Origin: Bacteroidota bacterium
GTDB lineage: Bacteria > Bacteroidota > Bacteroidia > Flavobacteriales > Weeksellaceae
Direction of reading: 5' to 3'
NCBI GenBank assembly: GCA_023388015.1
Contig: JAEWHB010000045.1
Coordinates: forward strand, 1-7,278
DNA length: 7,278 bases
Numbering within the stretch: the first letter of the stretch is position 1; each line of letters starts with the position of its first letter. Positions 1 through 7,069 of this stretch are shown in pieces. The position numbers and the translations under genes are program-made. A model generated the notes under the pieces. That model saw only the letters and a list, made by a program, of their open reading frames with translations. It did no database searches and was not told the origin of the DNA.

Positions 1-2357
1 AATCAACTTCGCTTCGCAACATCATTGAACACCTAAAGCATATGTACTGTGATTCCATAGGTGTGGAATATATGTACATACGCGATCCCGAAAAAAATAA
101 CTGGATTCAAAACTGGTTGAATGAAAATTTGAACCATCCGAAACTAACTGTTCAGGAAAAAGAAAGAATATTATTGAAACTGAATGAAGCAGTTGCTTTT
201 GAAAATTTCCTTCACACCAAATTTGTCGGACAAAAGCGCTTTTCTCTGGAAGGAAACGAGACGCTGATTCCTGCTTTGGATGCAGCTATCAACCGCGCTT
301 CTCAGGCCGGAGCTGAAGAAGTTGTTTTAGGAATGGCACACCGCGGTCGTTTAAATGTTTTGGCCAATGTTTTTAATAAGTCATATACGCAGATTTTTAG
401 TGAATTTGAAGGAAAAGAGTTTATAGAAGACATTTTCTCGGGTGATGTAAAATACCACTTAGGTTCCACTACAGAAGTGGTTTCGCTTGCAGGGAAAAAA
501 GTAAAAATGAACCTTGCGCCCAACCCTTCGCATCTTGAAACAGTTGATGCTGTGGTAGAAGGAATTGCTCGTGCCAAAGGTGATAAAGATTATGCCGGAG
601 ATTACAGTAAAGTTTTGCCTATACTAATTCACGGTGACGCCGCAATAGCCGGACAGGGAATTGTCTATGAAGTTGTACAGATGATGAATCTCGACGGATA
701 TAAAACCGGAGGAACCATTCACATTGTGGTAAACAATCAAGTTGGATTCACTACAAATTATCTGGACGGACGTTCTTCTGTTTATTGTACAGACGTGGCA
801 AAAGTTACTTTGTCACCTGTTTTGCATGTAAATGCAGACGATGCAGAAGCTGTAGTTCATGCTTTACATTTCGCAGCTGATTATCGTATGCGATTTGGTG
901 AAGATGTATTCATTGATTTATTGGGCTATAGAAAATACGGACATAACGAAGGAGATGAACCGCGTTTTACCCAACCCAAATTGTACAGCATCATCGCCAA
1001 ACATCCGAATCCTAGAGAAATATATAAACAACATTTAATAAAAGAAGGAATCATCGGAGATGAAATCCTGGCCGAAAAAGAAAAAGAATTCAAGCAATTA
1101 TTGGATGAGAATTTTGATGCGGCAAAAGAAATCGAAAAAAATAAACTGGATACCTTCATGCCAGACGAATGGGAAGGTTATGAAATGGCCAGTGATGCAG
1201 ATATGCTTAAAACAGTCGATACCAAATTTCCGGTTGAAAAACTCCATAATATCGCAGAAGCAATTACCACAATTCCTGACGGTAAAAAATTCATCAAAAA
1301 AATTCAGCGTTTGCTCAATCAGCGCAAGCAAATGGTTGCAGACAACAAGCTGGATTGGGGAATGGGTGAGCTTTTGGCTTATGGTTCCATTCTCGACGAA
1401 GGAAATGACGTAAGGCTTTCCGGTGAAGATGTGGAAAGAGGAACTTTCTCCCATCGTCATGCGGTACTAAAAACGGAAGATACAGAAGAAGAAGTAATTC
1501 TTTTGAACCATTTAGCGGATAAGCAAGGGAAATATACCATTTATAATTCTCTTTTGTCGGAATATGCGGTTTTGGGATTTGACTACGGATATGCCATGGC
1601 TGCTCCTGACTCGCTTACCCTTTGGGAAGCTCAATTTGGTGATTTTGTCAATGGCGCTCAGATTTTAATTGACCAATATCTTTCTGCGGCCGAAGACAAA
1701 TGGAAAATCCAGAACGGACTTGTGCTTTTACTCCCACATGGATACGAAGGTCAGGGAGCTGAACACTCTTCGGCACGGATGGAAAGATTCCTCCAACTAT
1801 CTGCGCAGGGAAATATGTTCGTAGCCAATTGTACAACTCCGGCAAACTTCTTTCATTTGTTGAGAAGACAAACCCGTGCGAAATACAGAAAACCACTGGT
1901 TGTTTTTACACCCAAAAGTTTATTGAGACATCCGCAGGTGGTTTCGACTATGGACGAACTGGCAAACGGAGAATTTCAAACGCTGATTGATGATCAGTCA
2001 GCAGACCCGGCAAAAGTTGAAAAACTGGTTTTCTGTCAAGGTAAATTCTATTATGATTTATTGAAGAAAAAAGAAGAACTCAATGCTGAAAATGTCGCAT
2101 TGGTTCGTTTGGAACAATTGTATCCTTTGGATAAAGAAAAAATCGATTCAATTATTAATAAGTATTCCAACAAAAAACAAATCATTTGGGCACAGGAAGA
2201 ACCGGAAAATATGGGTGCCTGGACATTTTTGTTGAGAAAATTAAGAGACATTCCATTTGAATTGATTTCACCGAGAGAAGCCGCTTCACCCGCAACAGGT
2301 TCTCATCAGAAATTCAACACAATACACAATAACACGATTAACAAAGTTTTTGAATAA
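1..2357 (+). CDS. sucA: 2-oxoglutarate dehydrogenase E1 component, 5'-truncated by window edge
   Basis: This is the thiamine-diphosphate E1 subunit of the 2-oxoglutarate dehydrogenase complex. It decarboxylates 2-oxoglutarate and passes the succinyl group to the lipoyl arm of E2 in the cytoplasmic TCA cycle. The frame is open from the first full codon at position 3, and the residues before the ATG at 42 (LRNIIEHLKH) still look like E1, so that ATG is internal. The window holds 784 residues. E. coli SucA has 933, so roughly 150 N-terminal residues lie outside. Visible hallmarks are MAHRGRLNVL (catalytic-type His at 339-341), KYHLG (His at 456-458), NPSHLE, and the ThDP/Mg site running from HGDAA (630-644) to NNQVGF (732 onward). 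The transketolase-like second half contains GTFSHRHAVL, LWEAQFGDFVNGAQ and LPHGYEGQGAEHSSAR. The C-terminal domain carries QEEPENMGAW and ends with REAASPATGS. No frameshift is seen. sucB starts 25 bases downstream, which implies co-transcription. Identity is very secure. Confidence 0.97.
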   Translation, partial: STSLRNIIEHLKHMYCDSIGVEYMYIRDPEKNNWIQNWLNENLNHPKLTVQEKERILLKLNEAVAFENFLHTKFVGQKRFSLEGNETLIPALDAAINRASQAGAEEVVLGMAHRGRLNVLANVFNKSYTQIFSEFEGKEFIEDIFSGDVKYHLGSTTEVVSLAGKKVKMNLAPNPSHLETVDAVVEGIARAKGDKDYAGDYSKVLPILIHGDAAIAGQGIVYEVVQMMNLDGYKTGGTIHIVVNNQVGFTTNYLDGRSSVYCTDVAKVTLSPVLHVNADDAEAVVHALHFAADYRMRFGEDVFIDLLGYRKYGHNEGDEPRFTQPKLYSIIAKHPNPREIYKQHLIKEGIIGDEILAEKEKEFKQLLDENFDAAKEIEKNKLDTFMPDEWEGYEMASDADMLKTVDTKFPVEKLHNIAEAITTIPDGKKFIKKIQRLLNQRKQMVADNKLDWGMGELLAYGSILDEGNDVRLSGEDVERGTFSHRHAVLKTEDTEEEVILLNHLADKQGKYTIYNSLLSEYAVLGFDYGYAMAAPDSLTLWEAQFGDFVNGAQILIDQYLSAAEDKWKIQNGLVLLLPHGYEGQGAEHSSARMERFLQLSAQGNMFVANCTTPANFFHLLRRQTRAKYRKPLVVFTPKSLLRHPQVVSTMDELANGEFQTLIDDQSADPAKVEKLVFCQGKFYYDLLKKKEELNAENVALVRLEQLYPLDKEKIDSIINKYSNKKQIIWAQEEPENMGAWTFLLRKLRDIPFELISPREAASPATGSHQKFNTIHNNTINKVFE

Positions 2358-2382
2358 ATTAGCAACCAAATACTGAACAGAT

Positions 2383-3603
2383 ATGGTATTAGAAATGAAA
2401 GTCCCTTCACCGGGAGAATCCATCACAGAAGTTGAAATTGCAGCATGGCTTGTAAAAGACGGAGACTATGTGGAAAAAGACCAGGCAATTGCCGAAGTCG
2501 ATTCAGATAAAGCAACACTTGAGTTACCGGCTGAAGAAAGCGGAATAATTACACTAAAAGCCGAAGAAGGCGATGCAGTTGCCGTGGGACAAGTTGTGTG
2601 CCTGATTGACACATCTGCTGCCCGACCGGAAGGAGGATCTGCTCCGGCCGAAGAGAAAAAAGAAGCTCCAAAAGCAGAAGAACCTAAAAAAGAAGAAGTA
2701 AAACAAGCTGAAAATAAAACTTATGCAACGGGAACTCCCTCCCCTGCGGCCAAAAAGATTTTGGACGAAAAGGGTGTAGAGGCTTCTACAGTTTCAGGAA
2801 GTGGAAAAGACGGTCGCATAACTAAAGATGATGCTCAAAATGCGCAGGTAGCCGCAATGGGAACACCAACTGGTGGAAACCGTGGTTCTGAGCGTTCAAA
2901 GCTATCAATGTTGAGAAGAAAAGTAGCAGAAAGATTGGTGGCAGCCAAAAATGAAACGGCAATGCTGACTACTTTCAATGAAGCCACTATGATGCCAATT
3001 AACAAGCTTAGAAGTGAATATAAAGAAGAATTCAAAGCCAAACATGGTGTCGGATTGGGCTTTATGTCATTCTTTACCAAAGCGGTGGTCAGAGCACTTC
3101 AACTTTATCCCGATGTGAATTCTATGATTGACGGAGATTATAAAATCTCTTACGATTTCTGTGATATTTCCATTGCGGTTTCAGGACCAAAAGGATTGAT
3201 GGTTCCCGTGATGAGAAACGCAGAAGCCTTGACATTTAGAGGAATTGAAAATGAAATCAAACGTTTGGCCTTGCGTGCACGTGACGGACAAATCACGGTG
3301 GATGAAATGACCGGCGGAACGTTTACTATTTCAAACGGTGGCGTTTTTGGATCGATGTTGAGTACACCGATTATCAATCCGCCACAATCCGGAATTTTGG
3401 GAATGCACAACATCATTGAACGTCCGATTGCAGTGGATGGAAAAGTGGAAATCCACCCGATGATGTACATCGCACTTTCCTATGACCACCGAATCATCGA
3501 CGGACGCGAATCCGTTGGATTCCTGGTTGCCGTAAAAGAAGGACTGGAAGATCCGGTAAATCTTTTAATGGATGGGAATGTCAAAAAAGCACTTGAGTTG
3601 TAA
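2383..3603 (+). CDS. sucB: dihydrolipoyllysine succinyltransferase, E2 of 2-oxoglutarate dehydrogenase
   Basis: This is the E2 core subunit, which moves the succinyl group from E1 to CoA through a lipoylated swinging arm. The 406-residue protein is complete and of normal family length. An N-terminal lipoyl domain (about 1-77) carries the lipoylation site EVDSDKATLE with Lys43. A flexible Ala/Pro/Glu/Lys-rich linker (about 78-113) follows. The peripheral-subunit binding domain (about 116-152) reads TPSPAAKKILDEKG and GKDGRITKDD. After a short Gly-rich linker comes the catalytic acyltransferase domain (about 170-404) with SYDHRIIDGRE, giving catalytic His369 and Asp373. There is a single lipoyl domain, as is usual for SucB. 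The ATG at 2383 is preferred over the ATG at 2395 because MVLEMKVPSPGES is the usual start of these proteins. No clear Shine-Dalgarno sequence precedes it, which is normal in Bacteroidota. A pyruvate or branched-chain E2 is the alternative, but direct linkage to sucA argues for the succinyl enzyme. Confidence 0.96.
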   Translation: MVLEMKVPSPGESITEVEIAAWLVKDGDYVEKDQAIAEVDSDKATLELPAEESGIITLKAEEGDAVAVGQVVCLIDTSAARPEGGSAPAEEKKEAPKAEEPKKEEVKQAENKTYATGTPSPAAKKILDEKGVEASTVSGSGKDGRITKDDAQNAQVAAMGTPTGGNRGSERSKLSMLRRKVAERLVAAKNETAMLTTFNEATMMPINKLRSEYKEEFKAKHGVGLGFMSFFTKAVVRALQLYPDVNSMIDGDYKISYDFCDISIAVSGPKGLMVPVMRNAEALTFRGIENEIKRLALRARDGQITVDEMTGGTFTISNGGVFGSMLSTPIINPPQSGILGMHNIIERPIAVDGKVEIHPMMYIALSYDHRIIDGRESVGFLVAVKEGLEDPVNLLMDGNVKKALEL

Positions 3604-3624
3604 GAATAAAACTTATTATAATTT

Positions 3625-3656
3625 AAAATGGATGTCTGTTGGCATCCATTTTTTTA
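3625..3656 (+). terminator. intrinsic terminator of the sucAB operon
   Basis: Twenty-one bases after the sucB stop, aaaatggatg (3625-3634) pairs with catccatttt (3643-3652). The stem can be extended inward by a U-G and a C-G pair, leaving a four-base loop. An uninterrupted T run follows on the plus strand (about 3649-3655). On the minus strand the T-rich tail is shorter, so the natural direction is rightward, closing sucAB. Confidence 0.85.
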
Positions 3657-3658
3657 TT

Positions 3659-3694
3659 AAAAAATCCCACAAACCTTGAGTTTTTGCGGGATTT
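3659..3694 (-). terminator. hairpin with minus-strand terminator character
   Basis: The arms aaatcccacaaa (3662-3673) and tttgcgggattt (3683-3694) enclose a 9-base loop. Read on the minus strand, all 12 positions pair (one G-U wobble) and the stem runs into six consecutive T (complement of 3664-3659). Read on the plus strand, the same wobble position becomes an A-C mismatch and the tail is only TTTAGAGAG. The asymmetry suggests it stops leftward transcription. No minus-strand gene that it would serve is obvious in the spacer. It may instead guard sucAB from antisense transcription, or be a backup fold behind the first terminator. Confidence 0.5.
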
Positions 3695-3940
3695 AGAGAG
3701 TTATGAAAATTATATGTAAAGAGAGTTTTCTATTATTCAGATACTTAAATTGTTATCAGGAATTATCCCGCTTTGGGTAAATAAATCCCACAATTCTGGG
3801 GGTAGAATCGTGAGACTTTCATTGTACTTAATTTTAGATAGAGAGCGTCAATTTGAAAATGTTTAAGCTGGTTACACAGTTAGGTTGGTTGGGATTAACA
3901 TTTTCTATAAAACAAATGTAAATACTCATAATCAGTTTTT

Positions 3941-3980
3941 TATAAGGAAAAATCCTATTTTTCAGAAGATTTTTCCTATA
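3941..3980. repeat. strong inverted repeat in the pepD leader
   Basis: GGAAAAATC (3946-3954) is perfectly complementary to GATTTTTCC (3968-3976). With one bulged A the stem extends through flanking TATA sequences to about 13 bp, with a 13-base loop (3955-3967). It lies 72-112 bases before the chosen pepD ATG. It has little GC and no run of T after it on the plus strand, so it is not a typical terminator. An operator or leader-RNA structure is possible. The left arm is one copy of the 13-base element aaggaaaaatcct found again at 5702-5714. Confidence 0.55.
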
Positions 3981-4052
3981 AAATACATAGGTTATTTTTA
4001 CCCTATAAGTTTATTGTTTCTTAATTTAGCGGATACAATTAAAGCAATTACT

Positions 4053-5537
4053 ATGAATGAAATATTGAATCTCGAACCTCAAAATATATGGAAAAACTTT
4101 TATGAACTAAATCAAGTTCCGCGTCCGTCTAAAAAGGAAGAAAAAGTTATCCAATTCATGATGGATTTCGGGAAGATACTTAATCTGGAAACCATTCAAG
4201 ACAAAGTCGGAAATGTCATCATCAAAAAACCGGCAACAACGGGAATGGAAAACAGAAAAACCATCGTTTTGCAATCACACCTCGATATGGTTTGTCAGAA
4301 AAATAACGACGTCGATTTCGATTTTGACACACAAGCCATTCAAATGTACGTGGATACAGACGGTTTCCTAAAAGCAAAAGGAACAACATTAGGTGCAGAC
4401 AATGGAATTGGAGTAGCAACAATTATGGCCGTTTTGGAATCGACCGACATTCCACATCCGCCGATTGAAGCACTTTTTACCATTGACGAAGAAACCGGAA
4501 TGACCGGAGCGATTGGTTTGGATTCAACAATTTTATCGGGCGAAATTTTACTGAATCTCGATACCGAAGAAGATGACGAACTTACCATAAGTTGTGCCGG
4601 CGGAATGGACGTTACCGCAACCAAAAACTACAATCCGCAAAATCTTTCGCAACAAAGCGAAACCGGTTCTGAAGCCGGAAAATTTGCTTTTTTAAAAGTG
4701 GAGATTAAAGGTCTGAAAGGCGGACATTCCGGTGGGGATATTCAATTGGGACTTGGAAATTCCAATAAATTATTGGCAAGATTTTTAAATGAAGCCTTGA
4801 AACATCTGGCTCAAATTTCAAAAATGGAAAGTGGCGGACTTCGAAATGCAATTCCACGCGAAGGTTATTTTATTATTGCCGTCCCGGAAAGAGAAATGAA
4901 TAAAGCAATTGCTGATCTAGAAAGTTTAAAAACCGATGTCATCAACGAATTCAAATCCATCGAACCCAATATTTCGATTGAAATTTCAAAAACCGATTAT
5001 TTAAATGATGCAGCTTCATTTGAAGAAACTAAAAAATTGGCACAAGCTCTGATGTCGGCCTACAATGGCCTTTATCGAATGAGTCCCGATATGGAAGGCG
5101 TTACAGAAACTTCCAATAATGTGGCAAATGTTGTGGTTGACAAAGGCGAAATGAAAATTCTTTGTCTTTCACGTTCGGCGATCGAATCAGGTAAAAAAGC
5201 AATGACTGAATCCCTCAAAGCGACTTTTGAACTGGCCGGATTTAAGGTTGAATTCTCAGGTGGATATCCCGGATGGCGTCCCAATGTGAATTCGGAAATT
5301 CTGGATTTGATGAAACCTTTGTACAAGGAAATGTTTGGTGAAGAGCCCAGAATCATCGCAACTCACGGCGGTTTGGAATGTGGAATCATCGGCGGGCATT
5401 ATCCGGAAATGGATATGATTTCCTTCGGTCCGAATATTTTCGGCGCCCACTCCCCTGACGAACGTGTCGAAATTAAATCGGTTCAGAAATTTTGGAAGTA
5501 TTTCCTTGAAGTTCTGAAAAAAATCCCAAAAAAATAA
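4053..5537 (+). CDS. pepD: aminoacyl-histidine dipeptidase (PepD/carnosinase-like, peptidase M20)
   Basis: This is a cytosolic di-zinc metallopeptidase of family M20 that hydrolyses dipeptides, in family members including Xaa-His. The 494 residues match the family length of about 485. Metal and catalytic residues are in place: SHLDMVCQ (His76, Asp78), LGADNG (bridging Asp116), IDEETG (general base Glu146, metal ligand Glu147), LNLDTEE (Asp170) and, near the end, FGAHSPDE (His466). The lid domain carries GLKGGHSGGD (His225), followed by ESGGLRNAIPRE. There is no signal peptide or membrane segment. The ATG at 4053 was chosen because MNEILNLEPQNIWKNF is where the conserved N-terminus begins. An in-frame TTG at 3885 would add 56 atypical Phe/Ile/Lys-rich residues. 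The gene stands alone, after a 449-base spacer and before a shared terminator. The precise dipeptide specificity cannot be read from the sequence. Confidence 0.93.
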   Translation: MNEILNLEPQNIWKNFYELNQVPRPSKKEEKVIQFMMDFGKILNLETIQDKVGNVIIKKPATTGMENRKTIVLQSHLDMVCQKNNDVDFDFDTQAIQMYVDTDGFLKAKGTTLGADNGIGVATIMAVLESTDIPHPPIEALFTIDEETGMTGAIGLDSTILSGEILLNLDTEEDDELTISCAGGMDVTATKNYNPQNLSQQSETGSEAGKFAFLKVEIKGLKGGHSGGDIQLGLGNSNKLLARFLNEALKHLAQISKMESGGLRNAIPREGYFIIAVPEREMNKAIADLESLKTDVINEFKSIEPNISIEISKTDYLNDAASFEETKKLAQALMSAYNGLYRMSPDMEGVTETSNNVANVVVDKGEMKILCLSRSAIESGKKAMTESLKATFELAGFKVEFSGGYPGWRPNVNSEILDLMKPLYKEMFGEEPRIIATHGGLECGIIGGHYPEMDMISFGPNIFGAHSPDERVEIKSVQKFWKYFLEVLKKIPKK

Positions 5538-5539
5538 AA

Positions 5540-5665
5540 CAAAAACGCGCCGCATAGAGAATTGCGGCGCGTTTAGTAATAAAGAGTTTAAATAATGAGG
5601 ATTGAAAGAATGATTTTGAATAAGTTATAATTCTAAAAAATTCCTAGAACGCTTCGTTGAGTTTA
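5540..5665 (-). ncRNA. candidate small RNA in the convergent gap
   Basis: This is proposed from motifs only. On the minus strand a Flavobacteriia-like promoter at 5703-5671 would start a transcript near 5665, and it would stop at the GC-rich hairpin and T-rich tail at 5574-5531. The product would be roughly 125-130 bases. The stretch before the terminator hairpin contains no ATG on this strand, and is AT-rich with a weak hairpin (TTCTA/TAGAA) near its 5' part. I do not recognise a known RNA family such as 6S, tmRNA or SRP RNA. The alternative is that this is only the 3' untranslated region of the glycosyltransferase mRNA and the promoter match is chance. Confidence 0.3.
5543..5574. terminator. 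bidirectional terminator between convergent pepD and glycosyltransferase units
   Basis: A perfect 12-bp stem pairs aaacgcgccgca (5543-5554) with tgcggcgcgttt (5563-5574) around an 8-base loop. It is the most GC-rich element in the spacers and starts 6 bases past the pepD stop. On the plus strand it is followed only by TTTAGTAAT. On the minus strand it runs into a long T-rich tail (complement of 5545-5531, interrupted by one G and one A). It should therefore end leftward transcripts at least as well as pepD mRNA. The leftward tail overlaps the last codons and stop of pepD. Confidence 0.85.
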
Positions 5666-5670
5666 TAATG

Positions 5671-5703
5671 CAAATATATATTTCTCAATTCATTGATTTA
5701 CAA
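5671..5703 (-). promoter_or_regulatory. Bacteroidota-type promoter motif, leftward
   Basis: On the minus strand TATATTTG (complement of 5678-5671) matches the -7 consensus TAnnTTTG exactly. A TTG (complement of 5703-5701) lies 22 bases upstream, within the spacing described for the -33 element. Expected transcription start is near 5665. No annotated gene lies downstream on this strand before the terminator at 5574. In AT-rich spacers such matches also occur by chance, so confidence is moderate. Confidence 0.4.
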
Positions 5704-5760
5704 GGAAAAATCCTGAAAATCACACAAGAAAATTCCTGTTTTTAGTTAAGGAAAATTCTA
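5702..5760. repeat. three spaced 13-base quasi-palindromic repeats
   Basis: Three related elements lie in the gap 3' of the glycosyltransferase gene: aaggaaaaatcct (5702-5714), aagaaaattcctg (5726-5738) and aaggaaaattcta (5748-5760). Each is close to the symmetrical form AGGAA-A/T-TTCCT. Starts are 24 and 22 bases apart, about two helical turns. They lie immediately upstream of the leftward promoter motif, an arrangement typical of regulator binding sites. A related half-element, aattcct, occurs at about 5639-5645. They are too short and too few for CRISPR. Confidence 0.45.
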
Positions 5761-5770
5761 TTCTGAAAAT

Positions 5771-7069
5771 TTAGGAAGTAAAAATTTGAACTAATTTTTG
5801 GGTCAGATTTCTTCGCGAATATTGATCAATAGCGGAAGAAGGCAATTGTATTTCCTCTGTTTTCCACTTCTTAAATTCCTCCAAAATGAAGGATTTTACT
5901 TCTGCTTTCTGAATATGCGAAAAATAACTTCCGCTTTGGGTTGCTTTGAGGATTTTGGCTACGTCGCCATCTTTCGGCCCGATCGCTAAAACCGGATTGC
6001 CGGTTGCCAGATATTCAAATAGTTTTCCGGGAATAATTCCTCTGGATTGCTCATCGGGAAAATTCGTAAGTAAAAGTAAATCAGCATTTTTAATTCCCTG
6101 AATGGCGTCTTTGTGCGAAACATAACCTTTTTTGATCAAATGATTTTCCAATCCATTTTCAAGGATTGAACTTTCCACATCCTGACTTAAATTTCCATAA
6201 AATTCCAGTTCAAAATCCAATTTAAATTCTTGATTTTCTCCGATTAGTTCTTTCAATGTTTCCCAAACTACAAGCGGATTTCGGGCAAATTCAAGTCCGC
6301 CGGAATAAGTGATTTTAAATTTATTCGAAATAAATTTTCCAATTCGGAAATCCGATTCTTCAAAACCATTTGTGATGACTTCTACTCTTTTCGCTCCGGA
6401 ATTCCTGAAATTCTCGCCATCGCTGAAGCTCGTCGCAATTACGCAATCTGCAGATTTTAAAACCATTTTTTCCAGTTCTAAATGCTTTTTACTTGATTTT
6501 TCGGTAAGTTTTAATTCTTTGTGATAACTGATTTGCGTCCAAGGATCACGAAAGTCGGCAATCCATTTCAAATTAGGATTTATCTTTTTCAATTTCAATC
6601 CGATCAAATGCATACTATGTGGCGGTCCGGTAGTAATTATCGTTTCAATTTGATTTTCCAGTAGATAATTTTTTAGAAACTTCACGGAAGGTTTTACCCA
6701 AAGCTTTCGTGCATCTGGAATGAAATAATTGCCACGTACAAAAACCGATAATCGTGTCAGGAACGATTGTTTATCAGGCTTTTCAAAATTTCCGGCTTTG
6801 TAATCCTTTGTTTTCGGATTGAGCTTTTCGGCAATTTGATAAGGTTCCCAAATTTTGGTTCGCACAACTTTCAAATCAGGAGAAATTTCTGCGGATAAAG
6901 TTTTATCAATGAGTGGATAAGATGGATTTTCCGGAGTGTAAATAATCGGTTCAATGCCAAATTCGGGAAGATATTTTGCGAATTTCAACCATCGCTGCAC
7001 GCCTGGTCCACCTGCCGGCGGCCAATAATAGGTAACGATTAAAACTTTATTATTTTTTGAACTACTCAT
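5771..7069 (-). CDS. GT-B glycosyltransferase, GT4-like
   Basis: This is a probable cytoplasmic, sugar-nucleotide-dependent glycosyltransferase of the GT-B fold, likely acting in surface polysaccharide or glycan assembly; donor and acceptor cannot be inferred. The 432-residue protein is complete. The N-terminal Rossmann half starts with KVLIVTYYWPPAGGPGVQRW (8-27), the typical GT4-like acceptor-side loop, and later shows TTGPPHSMH (146-154) and ADFRDPW (171-177). The hinge region is around VITNGFEESDF (231-241). The C-terminal GT1-type half starts with KITYSGGLEFARNP (252-265), followed by GYVSHKDAI (315-323). The donor-binding signature is RGIIPGKLFEYLATGNPVL (343-361), with the Glu of FEYLA in the usual position. 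There are no membrane segments or signal peptide. The ATG at 7069 is the only sensible start, since the next Met is residue 153. The start overlaps the stop of the upstream toxin gene by 8 bases, suggesting coupled translation or a shared mRNA. Confidence 0.88.
   Translation of the reverse strand: MSSSKNNKVLIVTYYWPPAGGPGVQRWLKFAKYLPEFGIEPIIYTPENPSYPLIDKTLSAEISPDLKVVRTKIWEPYQIAEKLNPKTKDYKAGNFEKPDKQSFLTRLSVFVRGNYFIPDARKLWVKPSVKFLKNYLLENQIETIITTGPPHSMHLIGLKLKKINPNLKWIADFRDPWTQISYHKELKLTEKSSKKHLELEKMVLKSADCVIATSFSDGENFRNSGAKRVEVITNGFEESDFRIGKFISNKFKITYSGGLEFARNPLVVWETLKELIGENQEFKLDFELEFYGNLSQDVESSILENGLENHLIKKGYVSHKDAIQGIKNADLLLLTNFPDEQSRGIIPGKLFEYLATGNPVLAIGPKDGDVAKILKATQSGSYFSHIQKAEVKSFILEEFKKWKTEEIQLPSSAIDQYSRRNLTQKLVQIFTS

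Larger units (their letters stand above)
3657..4052. other. long non-coding spacer upstream of pepD
   Basis: I see no gene with recognisable coding character between the sucB terminator and pepD. All plus-strand frames from about 3700 to 3880 are broken by stops. The frame of pepD happens to be open from a TTG at 3885, but those 56 residues do not look like the family's N-terminus. The spacer holds the 12-bp hairpin at 3662-3694 and several AATCCC-type repeats: aaatcccaca at 3662 and 3783, atcccgc at 3765, and inverted copies at 3688-3694 and 3891-3897. It also holds the strong inverted repeat at 3941-3980. A minus-strand TACATTTG (3920-3913) matches the -7 consensus of Bacteroidota but lacks a clear -33 partner. 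No convincing plus-strand promoter for pepD was found; TATAAGTTTA near 4004-4013 is only a weak match. Confidence 0.6.

Noticed and set aside
1098..1460. Minus-strand open frame inside sucA, with similar ones across sucA, sucB and pepD
   Set aside because: These are antisense shadows of strongly conserved genes, with no family resemblance or promoter context.
42..2357. ATG at 42 as the start of sucA
   Set aside because: The same frame is open and E1-like from position 3, and about 150 N-terminal residues of the family are missing, so the gene is cut by the window edge.
3700..3880. Decayed gene (pseudogene) between sucB and pepD
   Set aside because: Short translated stretches in all plus frames are broken by stops and none resembles a protein I recognise.
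3604..4052. Riboswitch upstream of pepD
   Set aside because: There is an inverted repeat, but I recognise no conserved riboswitch core and there is no terminator-like hairpin directly before the gene.
5595..5630. Tiny plus-strand frame MRIERMILNKL after the pepD terminator
   Set aside because: Eleven codons, no ribosome site or promoter, in an AT-rich gap; expected by chance.
5702..5760. CRISPR array
   Set aside because: Repeats are only about 13 bases with spacers of 9-11 bases, imperfect, and there are no cas genes nearby.
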